Shown here one piece after another: positions 23,820 to 31,733 of a stretch of DNA of 33,765 nt. Below the pieces are notes generated by a model. The model worked only from the letters and a program-made list of their open reading frames with translations. It was not told the DNA's origin and did not search any database. How positions within the stretch are numbered: position 1 is the stretch's first letter; the number at the start of each line of letters is the position of its first letter. This DNA is from an uncultured Oscillospiraceae bacterium (GTDB lineage Bacteria; Bacillota; Clostridia; Oscillospirales; Oscillospiraceae). A program made the translations under genes and the position numbers. The DNA lies in contig CANPWM010000021.1 of the NCBI GenBank assembly GCA_947584295.1, forward strand, positions 1-33,765, in the 5' to 3' direction.

Positions 23820-23943
23820 CCGCGGATAACGGTAGAAAAAGTCATACCTTCGCGCTATATAATACATGACAATAGTGAGCAACGGAAATCTGGCAGACCG
23901 CCAAATCGCCGCTGTTTTTTTCGCAAAATATTTCAAAAAACCT

Positions 23944-23970
23944 TGTAAGATTTCCTGCTTTGCGGAGTCT
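23944..23970 (+). promoter_or_regulatory. ECF-type promoter of the sigma/anti-sigma pair
   Basis: TGTAAGATTT (23944-23953) followed by AGTCT (23966-23970) resembles the split promoter used by clostridial ECF sigma factors (TGTAA..TTT and GTCTA). This suggests autoregulation. No good sigma-A promoter is placed correctly, although a TATAAT at 23857-23862 is present. Confidence 0.5.
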
Positions 23971-24003
23971 TATAGGTGAATGGCAAAAGGAGGTGGGAGC
24001 GTA

Positions 24004-24504
24004 GTGGAGTTTGAACAGATATACCGCGCCTATTTCAAGTCGGTTTACCTGTATGTCATGGGCCTTTGCGGCAACGAGCATATGGCGGAGGAGATCACAA
24101 GCGAGACCTTTTTCAAGGCGATCAATTCCATAGACAGTTTTCGTGGTGACTGTGAACTGCGTGTCTGGCTTTACAAGATCGCCCGAAATACCTATTGCTC
24201 ATATCTGAAAAAGAACAAAAGAGTATCCAGTATCGACGAGCCGGATTTACAGAATATCGCCGCTGAGGACGATCTTATGGATACACAGATCGGTAAACAG
24301 GAAGATGCCCGTCAAATACGAAAAATCCTGCATGAACTATCCGAGCCATATAAGGAAGTATTCATGTGGCGTGTATTCGGAGAACTCTCATTCAAAGAAA
24401 TTGGCGATCTCTACGGGAAAAGTGATAACTGGGCTTGCGTTGCCTACCATCGAGCCAGAAAAATGATACAACGCGGATTGGAGGAAAATGAACATGAAAA
24501 ATGA
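24004..24504 (+). CDS. ECF-subfamily RNA polymerase sigma factor
   Basis: Sigma-70 family factor of 166 residues with region 2 (IYRAYFKSVYLYVMGLCG...AEEITSETFFKAINSIDSFRGDCELRVWLYKIARNTYCSYLKK) and region 4 (LSEPYKEVFMWRVFGELSFKEIGDLYGKSDNWACVAYHRARKMI). Region 3 is absent, as in ECF factors. The start is GTG 24004, nine bases after AAAGGAGGT; the in-frame ATG 23980 would put that ribosome site inside the gene. It overlaps the anti-sigma gene by 11 bases. The signal and regulon cannot be read from sequence, but its own upstream site looks like a target. Confidence 0.9.
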   Translation: MEFEQIYRAYFKSVYLYVMGLCGNEHMAEEITSETFFKAINSIDSFRGDCELRVWLYKIARNTYCSYLKKNKRVSSIDEPDLQNIAAEDDLMDTQIGKQEDARQIRKILHELSEPYKEVFMWRVFGELSFKEIGDLYGKSDNWACVAYHRARKMIQRGLEENEHEK

Positions 24505-25234
24505 GTGTAGTATCGTTCGTGATATTCTGCCCCTGTACCTTGAAAACATGGTCAGCGATGAAACGGGGACATTTGTCAAAGAACATCTCAAAGACTGCCC
24601 GGAATGTACCGCGGAGCTTGAAGCATTGAAAGCCGGGTCAAAGATGGAAAAGGTCAGCAATGAAGTGGGGGACAGTTTAGATGCAGAAGTGATGAAGTGC
24701 ATGAAGGCTGTCCGTAAGAAATTCCGCAAAAAGGCATACTGTGTTGCGGCTGTCATTGCCGGTATTTTTATCACCGTATGCGTACTGCTTCACTTTTTCC
24801 CTGTCTATCGCATGATCGACATTGGGCCTATGACAATGGGGAATTATTATAGCGGCGAGCAAATAGCAAAAGCGATCTCCATCGGCTCCGCATCTGACCG
24901 CAGAGAAGCACAGGCGGTTTTGCGCCTCGCGGATCAGGCGTTCCATGACGTGGGGCACACAAGCGTTGAAAACGAAGAAAAGTATGGCCTGCTCGCCCGG
25001 TACGCAACAGATACGGACAGCTATGGCGATACATCGTTCAATGAACATTCCTTAGAGCTATGGTCTGCCCATCTTGGGCAAGACGAGGGCTATATCTGGG
25101 TCTATTACTCGTCTAAAACATTCAATCACGATGGCAGTATCGCTCACGGAAGTCGGGACATTCCCTCCCTTTGGAAAGTAGAAAGAAATGACAGCGGAGA
25201 ATGGGTGGTCGTTCAAATCTATGAACACCCATGA
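24494..25234 (+). CDS. Zinc-finger anti-sigma factor, membrane anchored
   Basis: Partner of the preceding sigma factor, 246 residues. The N-terminal cytoplasmic zinc-binding anti-sigma domain has C5 and H31-x3-C35-x2-C38 (HLKDCPEC). One membrane segment lies at about residues 80-101 (VAAVIAGIFITVCVLLHFF), and an extracytoplasmic domain of about 140 residues follows, rich in acidic and aromatic residues (WVYYSSKTFNHDG, WKVERNDSGEWVVVQIYEHP), which I cannot place in a family. ATG 24494 has nine-base spacing from GGAGG; ATG 24488 has three. Release of sigma would depend on a signal sensed outside the membrane, by analogy. Confidence 0.87.
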   Translation: MKNECSIVRDILPLYLENMVSDETGTFVKEHLKDCPECTAELEALKAGSKMEKVSNEVGDSLDAEVMKCMKAVRKKFRKKAYCVAAVIAGIFITVCVLLHFFPVYRMIDIGPMTMGNYYSGEQIAKAISIGSASDRREAQAVLRLADQAFHDVGHTSVENEEKYGLLARYATDTDSYGDTSFNEHSLELWSAHLGQDEGYIWVYYSSKTFNHDGSIAHGSRDIPSLWKVERNDSGEWVVVQIYEHP

Positions 25235-25256
25235 GCAGGCGGGAGGTCAAATAAGA

Positions 25257-25364
25257 ATGAGCAGACTATACAACTTACCAAACTCCGGCTGTATCAAGCT
25301 GATTCCTGCAAGTTATCCCTATTACCGTGTCGGTAGGAGTAATTTATGCTGTTTACAGCGGTAA
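25257..25364 (+). CDS. Short ORF of 35 codons after the anti-sigma gene, uncertain
   Basis: ATG 25257 lies ten bases after GGGAGG and opens 35 codons (MSRLYNLPNSGCIKLIPASY... to a TAA at 25362). It follows the anti-sigma gene by 22 bases. It may be a real small gene or the truncated start of a lost third gene. No motif is recognisable. The base composition continues that of the sigma operon. Confidence 0.3.
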   Translation: MSRLYNLPNSGCIKLIPASYPYYRVGRSNLCCLQR

Positions 25365-25403
25365 AACAGCAAGAAAAACAGTTTTTATCAGCAAGAAACA
25401 CAG

Positions 25404-25432
25404 TTGAAAAATCCTGTCGCGTTTGGTAGAAT
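25404..25432 (+). promoter_or_regulatory. Promoter of the second MATE gene
   Basis: TTGAAA (25404-25409), 17 bp, TAGAAT (25427-25432), 36 bases before the start codon. Confidence 0.75.
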
Positions 25433-25468
25433 TCAATTCCATAATGTAACGCGCGAGAGGGATCGACT

Positions 25469-26971
25469 ATGGAATCGGCTAAACGGAAATATACGCTTTT
25501 CACGGCAAAACAGCTCTTGTGGCTTGTGGCGCCCATTGTGATCGAGCAGATTTTTTCCACCTCCTTGGGCTTTTTCGACTCGCTGATGGTGTCCAACATG
25601 AACGCCACCCAGGCCGTCAGGAGCAACGCCAGCAACGCCATCGGGAACGTGGACTACATCAACAACCTGATCATCCAGCTTTTCTCCGCCTTTGCCACCG
25701 GCGGCGCTATCGTCACCTCCCAGGCCCTGGGCGCGGGGGACAGGGAGCGGGCGAACAAGGTGGCCAAACAGCTCCTTATGCTGGTGATCTGCGTCTCCCT
25801 GGGCGTGGGAGGCGTGTGCCTTGTGCTGAACAGGCCGATCCTGAGGCTGTTTTACGGCAATGTGGACGCCTCCACCTTTGCCTATCAGCGGACGTATTTT
25901 TATGTAACCGCCGCGTCGTTCCCGTTTATCGGGCTATTCAACGCCTGCGCGGCGCTGCTGCGGGCGCAGAGAAAGAGCTTTTCCACCATGGCCAGCGCGG
26001 CCATCAGCTGTGTGGTCAATGTGGGCCTCAACGCCATCTTCCTGTTCGCGCTGAATATGGGCGTTCTGGGCGCGGGGCTTGCCACGCTGTTTTGCAGGGC
26101 GATCCCGGCGGTCTTTATGCTGGCGCTTCTGGGCGAAAAGGACAACGCCGTGCGTGTGCGGCTGGCGGAGAGGTTCCGCTTTGACGGGGCGATGATCAGG
26201 AGCATTTTGCGGCTGGCCGTACCCAGCGGCGTGGAGACGGCGCTTTTCCAGCTGGGGAAGCTGATGACCAATACCTTCGTCAACGCCGGGGTGTACGCCA
26301 CGGGGGCTAAGAGCATCACGGGGATCGACGAGGCGGGGGCGCTTGTCCACATCAATATCCAGGCCAACGGGAACGCCATCGCCAACCAGATCAACAACTT
26401 CGCCTCGGTGGTGGGCAGCGGCGTGGGGACCTCGTGCCTGACGGTCATCGGGCAATCCGTGGGCGCGGGGGATCAGGATCAGGTCAAATATTACATGAAG
26501 CGTATGTTCCTTATCTCCTATGTGGCCAACGGGATCTGCGTGGCGACGATCCTGGCGCTTATGCCGCTTCTGACGCAGCTTTACGGCTACGCCCAGGAGG
26601 CCAAGGCGATAGGGAGGCAGTGCCTTTATTTCTGCCTGGTCTTTCAGTTTTTCCTGTACCCGCTGTCCTTCACCGCGCCGTCTATCCTGAAGGCCACCAG
26701 CGACGTGAAATATGTGATGATCTGCGCGGTGGTATCTATGTTCACCATGCGGGTGAGCCTGGCGTTCCTGCTGACTACGGACCGGTTCCCCGGGTTGCCG
26801 GAGCTGGGCGCGATGGGCTACTGGATCGGCATGTGTTCCGACTGGGTACTGCGCTCCGTCCTCTTCTCGACGCGCCTGCTGTCGGGACGGTGGAAGAAGG
26901 CCTCGGGACTCATACGGGAACCGGCCAGGGAGACGGAGCAGGACGGCGAAAAGCGCCTGCGGACGTTGTAA
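25469..26971 (+). CDS. MATE family efflux transporter (second copy type)
   Basis: Membrane exporter of 500 residues, about twelve segments, distinct from the first MATE protein in sequence. Characteristic parts are LLWLVAPIVIEQIFSTSLGFFDSLMVSN, GGAIVTSQALGAGD and the second-half copy GTSCLTVIGQSVGAGD, AVPSGVETALFQLGKLM, and FNACAALLRAQRKS. The charged C-terminal tail of about 35 residues (KASGLIREPARETEQDGEKRLRTL) is longer than usual. The ribosome site GAGAGGG is weak. Substrate unknown. GC content jumps upward relative to the preceding sigma operon. Confidence 0.92.
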   Translation: MESAKRKYTLFTAKQLLWLVAPIVIEQIFSTSLGFFDSLMVSNMNATQAVRSNASNAIGNVDYINNLIIQLFSAFATGGAIVTSQALGAGDRERANKVAKQLLMLVICVSLGVGGVCLVLNRPILRLFYGNVDASTFAYQRTYFYVTAASFPFIGLFNACAALLRAQRKSFSTMASAAISCVVNVGLNAIFLFALNMGVLGAGLATLFCRAIPAVFMLALLGEKDNAVRVRLAERFRFDGAMIRSILRLAVPSGVETALFQLGKLMTNTFVNAGVYATGAKSITGIDEAGALVHINIQANGNAIANQINNFASVVGSGVGTSCLTVIGQSVGAGDQDQVKYYMKRMFLISYVANGICVATILALMPLLTQLYGYAQEAKAIGRQCLYFCLVFQFFLYPLSFTAPSILKATSDVKYVMICAVVSMFTMRVSLAFLLTTDRFPGLPELGAMGYWIGMCSDWVLRSVLFSTRLLSGRWKKASGLIREPARETEQDGEKRLRTL

Positions 26972-26991
26972 AATTTGAAATAGGTTATCAA

Positions 26992-27017
26992 GAAGCAGCC
27001 CGGGGACGGGCTGCTTC
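26992..27017 (+). terminator. Terminator-like hairpin after the second MATE gene
   Basis: Perfect 11-bp stem GAAGCAGCCCG / CGGGCTGCTTC with a GGGA loop, 20 bases after the stop. No T-run follows, so termination may be partial. The remaining gap to 27125 shows nothing. Confidence 0.55.
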
Positions 27018-27125
27018 AAAGATTTATTGGGTGAATTGCACAAGCGGGGGGGATATTCTGGGCGTAAATGATAACGGGGGTGTTGTGGAGAATTTCTATC
27101 ATACTTAGCCTGTCCAAGAACCAAT

Positions 27126-28562
27126 TTAAAGCTCGAACCAGAAGGTGCAACCGGTTTTGTTATCTACGCCAAATCTCGCTCTATGCGCTGTTAGAATTTC
27201 CTTTGCGATGGACAGGCCCAGCCCGGAAACGGCGGCTTTGTTTTGCCTCCTGCGGGCGGTGTAATAGCGATCCCAGATATAAGGGAGGTCCTCATCGGCG
27301 ATACCTTTGCCGTAATCGGTCACCGCAAACCGTGTGGAGCCGCCCCATGCTGTCAGCGACACCTTTATCTTTTTGCTGTCGTCCGTGTGGTTTACGGCGT
27401 TGTCGATGAAGTTGTAGATGACCCGTTTTAGCTGCGTCTCGTCCGCTCTCGCCGTAACGCCGTCCGCGATCTCGGTTTCAATGACATAGCCATTCTGCTG
27501 GCAGAACGGCGCAAACTGTTCGATTACGTCCCGAACCGCGCGGCTCAGGTCGATGACGCTGTACGCAAGCGGCACTCCGTCCGACTGCATGGCGGAAAAG
27601 TCCAGAATCTCGTTGACCAGCGCCGTCAGCCTGTCCGCCTCGCGGGTGATGATGTCCAGATCCTTTTCCCGCTTTTCCTCGTCGCTCCAGGAAATGTCTT
27701 TGACCATTTCCGCGTAGCCCTTTATCATGGTGAGGGGCGTCCGCAGATCGTGGGAGACGTTGGCTAAAAATTCCCGCTGGGCGTTTTGGGCCTTTTCCAA
27801 ACGCAATGCCGTCTCACCCAACGTATCGGACAGCTCGTCCAGCTCCGCGCAGAAGCCGCGTGGAAGTTCCGGGTGGAAGCTGCCGCCGGCGATTGCCTTG
27901 GCGGAGTCCGCAATCTGTGCTACCGGCTTTTCAAACCTCTTTGAAATGATCCAGGCAAGGACGAACCCCAAAACCAGAGAAAGAACGGAGACCCATACAA
28001 GCTGGAGCCGCAAGATTCGGACAGTGCCGCCCACAGTGCCGAGGGGCATACTGATATAGAGAACATTTCCGTCCGGAAGGACGCTCCCCGTCACATAGGC
28101 GGCGTTGTCCTCCGTGATAAAGCCGACGCGGCTTGTGTCGGATTCTTTGAGCTTTGCAATGAGCGATTCATAGCTGTACGGCAGATTGCGCAGCGCGCCC
28201 TTTTCCCAGTTCATCACGTCGCCTGAATGATACGGATTGTCCGTCCCTCCTTCTGCCTGCCTCGTGCCTCCGTAAAGACGCCTGTATGCGTCGGCGCTGT
28301 AAAGGATATTTCCCTGCATATCTGTCACGAATACAAGAAGGGAGTTCTCGGAGGCGGCTTTGTCGATGACAGCAGTAAAGTCCGTCTCCCCGGCATGGGC
28401 CACGATTTCCTTTGCCGCCCTTTCCACGCCGCGGATGGCCATATCGTTATAGAAGCTCTGCAAAAACACCGTCTGCAAGAGCCAGAGCACAAGAAAGATG
28501 GCGGCGGCAAAGACCGCGAACCACAGCCACAGCTTTACACCGAAGGACTTACGCTTTTTCAT
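27126..28562 (-). CDS. Two-component sensor histidine kinase
   Basis: Membrane kinase of 478 residues. Segment 1 is at about residues 11-35, an extracytoplasmic sensor of about 150 residues follows (PAS-like, with LLVFVTDMQGNILYSADAY and GNVLYISMPLG), then segment 2 at about 186-206, a HAMP linker (ISKRFEKPVAQIADSAKAI), the dimerisation helix with His271 (FLANVSHDLRTPLTMIKGY) and the ATPase domain (NFIDNAVNHT, DYGKGIADEDLPYIWDRYY, SGLGLSI). It overlaps the response-regulator gene by 14 bases. The signal is unknown. The small secreted repeat protein at the head of the same operon is a candidate ligand or accessory protein. Confidence 0.93.
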   Translation of the reverse strand: MKKRKSFGVKLWLWFAVFAAAIFLVLWLLQTVFLQSFYNDMAIRGVERAAKEIVAHAGETDFTAVIDKAASENSLLVFVTDMQGNILYSADAYRRLYGGTRQAEGGTDNPYHSGDVMNWEKGALRNLPYSYESLIAKLKESDTSRVGFITEDNAAYVTGSVLPDGNVLYISMPLGTVGGTVRILRLQLVWVSVLSLVLGFVLAWIISKRFEKPVAQIADSAKAIAGGSFHPELPRGFCAELDELSDTLGETALRLEKAQNAQREFLANVSHDLRTPLTMIKGYAEMVKDISWSDEEKREKDLDIITREADRLTALVNEILDFSAMQSDGVPLAYSVIDLSRAVRDVIEQFAPFCQQNGYVIETEIADGVTARADETQLKRVIYNFIDNAVNHTDDSKKIKVSLTAWGGSTRFAVTDYGKGIADEDLPYIWDRYYTARRRQNKAAVSGLGLSIAKEILTAHRARFGVDNKTGCTFWFEL

Positions 28563-29220
28563 CGAACCGATACCCCGTTCCCCGCAAAGTCACGATACAC
28601 TTCCGATACGGCCCCAGCTTGCCGCGCAGGAGCTTGATCTGCCAATCCACCGTGCGGTCATCGCCAAAGTAGTCGTAGCCCCACACGTTGTTCAATATGT
28701 TCTCCCGCGTCAGGGCGATGCCTTTGTTCTCAATGAGATAGACAAGCAGCTCATACTCCTTGGCGGTCAGCTCCGTCTTTGCACCGTCTACAAAGACCTC
28801 ATGGGAGAGCATGTCTATGCGCAGACCCTGTATCACGATCTCCTGTTTCGGTTTTCCCGCAGTGTGCCTTGCCAGGACCGCCTTGACCCGCGCCATCAGC
28901 TCGCGAGGGGAGAAGGGCTTCACCACATAGTCGTCGATGCCCAATTCAAAGCCCATCAGCTTGTCGTACTCGGTGCCAAGTGCCGACAGCATGATAACGG
29001 GCGTCGGCTTTAGCTTGCGAATCTCCTTGCAGGCGGTGAACCCGTCCATCTCCGGCATCATAATGTCGAGGATAATCAGGTCATAGTCGTTCTCGCCGCA
29101 CAGGCGGACGGCCTCTTTGCCGTTATCCGCCGTATCAATGGTGTGCCCCTCATGCTCAGCGAAACGGGAAATGAGCTCAACGATGTCCCTCTCGTCATCG
29201 ACAGCCAACAGGTAAGCCAT
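28549..29220 (-). CDS. OmpR-family response regulator
   Basis: DNA-binding regulator of 223 residues. Receiver domain with acidic DDE (8-10), phospho-acceptor D52 in LIILDIMMPEMDG, PVIMLSA and Lys in VVKPFS. A winged-helix effector follows (LTAKEYELLVYLIENKGIALTRENILNNVWGYDYFGDDRTVDWQI, closing RGTGYRF). The start at ATG 29220 has AGGAGG six bases upstream and begins MAYLLAVDDE as family members do; further upstream in-frame residues are not coding. It is the middle gene of the operon, between the secreted protein and the kinase. Confidence 0.94.
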   Translation of the reverse strand: MAYLLAVDDERDIVELISRFAEHEGHTIDTADNGKEAVRLCGENDYDLIILDIMMPEMDGFTACKEIRKLKPTPVIMLSALGTEYDKLMGFELGIDDYVVKPFSPRELMARVKAVLARHTAGKPKQEIVIQGLRIDMLSHEVFVDGAKTELTAKEYELLVYLIENKGIALTRENILNNVWGYDYFGDDRTVDWQIKLLRGKLGPYRKCIVTLRGTGYRFDEKA

Positions 29221-29246
29221 GATTGTCCTCCTGGATAACGCAAAAC

Positions 29247-29271
29247 GCAAACCGCCCCTTGGACGGTTTGC
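29247..29271 (-). terminator. Hairpin between the secreted-protein gene and the response regulator
   Basis: Minus strand GCAAACCG pairs with CGGTTTGC, followed by GTTTTGCG. Repeats of CGCAAAA lie on both sides. It ends about 27 bases before the regulator start and could reduce, rather than stop, transcription into the kinase genes. Confidence 0.5.
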
Positions 29272-29294
29272 CATTTTGCGAATTTTGCGTTTTG

Positions 29295-29705
29295 TTACTT
29301 ATGATAGCTGACGCCGCGCTGTTGGCCGGTCAGATAGCTGTACCCGGACATATCCAGTGTGCTGTCCGCGTCATCACCCTGCCGGTAAGACGCGCCTCTC
29401 TGCCGGCCGCCAACGTAGCTGTAAGACGCCGCCGCGTCCTCTGACCAGGGCGTTTCCCCAATGCCGTTTTCAGCTAAAAAAGCGTCCTGTTCATCTTCGG
29501 GAAGCTCCTCCGCCTGGGCGTACAGATCGTTGCGATTCGTGCTGTTGCGTTGACCGGTGAGGTAGCTGTACGCGGTTTCCTCTTCGGCCCCGGAGGGGAC
29601 GTCCGCCACATCCGAATCGTTCCCGGCGGCAAACGCGCTCACACATCCCGCCGACAGCACAAGCGCCGCAGCGACAGCGGACAGTACGATCATTTTCTTC
29701 TTCAT
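29295..29705 (-). CDS. Small secreted protein with three YSYxxGQ-type repeats
   Basis: Protein of 136 residues, no family known to me. A signal peptide covers residues 1 to about 26 (MKKKMIVLSAVAAALVLSAG...VSAFA); C21 in LSAGC might be a lipid-attachment Cys, though the -3 Ser is unusual. The mature part is acidic and holds three copies of one motif: YSYLTGQR (46-53), YSYVGGRQRGASY (95-107) and YSYLTGQQRGVSY (122-134), separated by acidic linkers including an EELPEDEQDAFLAENGIGE helix. AAAGGTGG precedes ATG 29705. It heads the operon containing the response regulator and kinase, so it is a candidate signal, target or accessory of that pair. Confidence 0.75.
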   Translation of the reverse strand: MKKKMIVLSAVAAALVLSAGCVSAFAAGNDSDVADVPSGAEEETAYSYLTGQRNSTNRNDLYAQAEELPEDEQDAFLAENGIGETPWSEDAAASYSYVGGRQRGASYRQGDDADSTLDMSGYSYLTGQQRGVSYHK

Positions 29706-29879
29706 GGTTTGACCCACCTTTCAAGATTCTGGCCTTCGCCAGTGATCACAGGATAAACCATGAATGAGGAATGCGCGTGGCGGTTATTTGGAATCTGTGT
29801 GGAATTTGCAAAGCGGGAAACACAAATGCCATAATGAATTATACATTTTTCCTCTCCGAATTTCAATAACATCACACCT

Positions 29880-30070
29880 TTATTCTTGACAAAGCTCTGA
29901 GAAGTAGATTTCCTCGAACACACCGCCGTCACGCAGGAAATCAGCAATTGTATCATGTCCCCGGCCAGCAGCGCCAGCTCCGCGCCTATGGAGATTCCCC
30001 ACAGACCGACCTTTTCAAAACCATCCGGCAGACCAGGTTCATTCCAATACGCCAGCGCAAGGATGGTCAT
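29880..30070 (-). pseudogene. Remnant of an alpha/beta-hydrolase (BAAT/thioesterase C-terminal-like)
   Basis: The minus strand from 30070 reads TILALAYWNEPGLPDGFEKV then GLWGISIGAELALLAGDM. The elements AYWNEPGLP and VGLWGISIGAELALL are those of acyl-CoA thioesterase / bile acid-CoA amino acid transferase C-terminal domains, with the nucleophile-elbow Ser in GIS. The roughly 20 residues normally between them are missing. After GDM the frame shifts by one to DTIADFLRDGGVFEEIYF, which ends at TAA 29882-29880 and looks like the C terminus of another protein. So this is a decayed, rearranged piece. The stretch 29706-29879 next to it has no gene. Confidence 0.55.
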
Positions 30071-30237
30071 GCCGCGGTTACTTTTCTAATACAAAAAAGC
30101 TGCTGAATAGATGTCAAGGCGCTCAATGAATTGTTGGCCTCAAAGAAGAATATCTTTCCAGTAGCTTTTCCGCGACAGTTGGGGTATTGTGTGTTTGCCT
30201 CACGAGGACGAATCACAAAAGGGGAGAGGGCTGTAAG

Positions 30238-31413
30238 ATGGCAAGCATCAGAAAACGGGGCGGCGGGTACCTGATCATCGTATCCATGGGCTATGACCAC
30301 AACGGCAAGCGCCGCCCACCCCAACAAAAGACCGTTCACCCGCCGGAGGGGTTGACCCAAAAGCAGACGGACAAGTGGCTACAGGAACAGGCAACGCTGT
30401 TCGAGATGACCTGCAAGAACATCACGCCGAAAAGAAATCCAAACACCACATTGGCCGAATACACGGAAATCTGGCTCCGGGACATAGCGCCGACGAAGCT
30501 GGCGAAGTCCACCGTCATCCGAGAAAGGCAGGACACGGAGCGCTTCCTCCCCGTCCTCGGCGGGTACAAGCTCACGGAGCTGACGGCAGATCACTTCCGC
30601 AAGCTCTACGCGGATATGCGCCGCAAGAAAAACAAAAATACAGGAAAACCGCTCGACCAGGCGACCATCGAGGGTGTCCACGCGTGCTTGTGTGGAATTC
30701 TCTCCGACGCCGTGGAGGGCGGTTATCTTGACAGGAACCCGGCGTGGAGGGCCTTCAAATACTCAGGCAAGAAGTTCAAGCGACCCGCCGCAGACGAGGA
30801 AACGGCGGCGCAAATCATCACGGCGCTGGGACAGGAGAACATCAAGTACGAGACGTACTTCAAGCTGGTCATCTCCACAGGGATGAGGAGAGGGGAGTGC
30901 TGCGGACTCAAGTGGAGCGACTTCGACCGCACTGACCACACCATTCATATCCACCGCAACGTGGTGAAGCTCACGGGCGAGGACATCATCGTGAAGGCGC
31001 CGAAAACCGCAGCTGGCGACAGGTACGTCTACTTCTCCGCCGAGATGGAAGCCCTGCTGGAAGATTACCGAAAATACTGCGAGGACGAGGCGGAGCAGTA
31101 TGAGAAAAGGCAAATCACCGATGACGATTACCTTTTCCGCCGCAAGGGGACGAGCCTCCCGATGACACCCAATTCATTCACATGGAGATTTAAAAATATC
31201 CTTCACAAATACAGCTTGCCGGACAACCTTAACGTTCACAGCCTCCGCCACACGGCGGCGAGCTTAATGATTGCTGGCGGCACCGACCCCGCCACCGTCG
31301 CCGGCCTCTTGGGCCACTCTCAAATCAGCACGACCCTGGAAATTTACACCCACGCTTTCGACAAAAATAAACGCGCGGCCAGTGAGAAGCTTCAGGAAGC
31401 GCTGGAGGTGTGA
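30238..31413 (+). CDS. Tyrosine recombinase / phage-type integrase
   Basis: Site-specific recombinase of 391 residues. The N-terminal arm-binding segment begins MASIRKRGGGYLIIVSMGYD, a core-binding SAM-like domain spans about 70-170 (TTLAEYTEIWL...YKLTELTADHFRKLY), and the catalytic domain has R217 (TGMRRGE), H334 and R337 (HSLRHT), H360 (LLGHS) and nucleophile Y370 (LEIYTHAF). All five are present, so it should be active. GGGGAGAGGG lies about eight bases before ATG 30238. It is typical of integrative elements of Firmicutes, but no excisionase or transfer genes are beside it here. Confidence 0.95.
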   Translation: MASIRKRGGGYLIIVSMGYDHNGKRRPPQQKTVHPPEGLTQKQTDKWLQEQATLFEMTCKNITPKRNPNTTLAEYTEIWLRDIAPTKLAKSTVIRERQDTERFLPVLGGYKLTELTADHFRKLYADMRRKKNKNTGKPLDQATIEGVHACLCGILSDAVEGGYLDRNPAWRAFKYSGKKFKRPAADEETAAQIITALGQENIKYETYFKLVISTGMRRGECCGLKWSDFDRTDHTIHIHRNVVKLTGEDIIVKAPKTAAGDRYVYFSAEMEALLEDYRKYCEDEAEQYEKRQITDDDYLFRRKGTSLPMTPNSFTWRFKNILHKYSLPDNLNVHSLRHTAASLMIAGGTDPATVAGLLGHSQISTTLEIYTHAFDKNKRAASEKLQEALEV

Positions 31414-31414
31414 G

Positions 31415-31663
31415 ATGGACGTACTCAAATTTCTCTTCGGCGGCGACATCCGCCCCTTCGAGCAATCCGGCAGACTTACCCCGGAGGCATCAGAGCTTAT
31501 GCAAGAGGTGGTGAAACAGGAGGAGCAGCTTCTGTCCCAACTGGACGAAAACACCGCCGAAACCCTCCGCACCTACCAAGCGGGCAAGGATGAGGTAAAT
31601 TACCTCGTCACACTGAAGCATTTCAAAGACGCTTTCATCCTCGGCGCAAGAATGATAGAATGA
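31415..31663 (+). CDS. Small acidic protein downstream of the integrase (DUF6809-like)
   Basis: Protein of 82 residues, starting two bases after the integrase stop with GGAGG six bases upstream. The layout (MDVLKFLFGGDIRPFEQ..., ...EEQLLSQLDENTAETLRTYQ, then LVTLKHFKDAFILGARMIE) resembles the small DUF6809 proteins common in mobile elements of Clostridia; this match is from memory of the pattern. Mostly helical and acidic, no DNA-binding motif visible. Position suggests co-expression with the integrase. Confidence 0.7.
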   Translation: MDVLKFLFGGDIRPFEQSGRLTPEASELMQEVVKQEEQLLSQLDENTAETLRTYQAGKDEVNYLVTLKHFKDAFILGARMIE

Positions 31664-31692
31664 TGATGGAGATACTCACTGAGCGGTAAAAA

Positions 31693-31727
31693 AACAGCGG
31701 CTGTCTACGGTGCAGGCAGCCGCTGTT
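31693..31727. terminator. Bidirectional terminator between integrase and MFS genes
   Basis: AACAGCGGCTG (31693-31703) pairs with CAGCCGCTGTT (31717-31727). On the minus strand a run of seven T follows, ideal for the MFS gene. Confidence 0.85.
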
Positions 31728-31733
31728 GATTTG

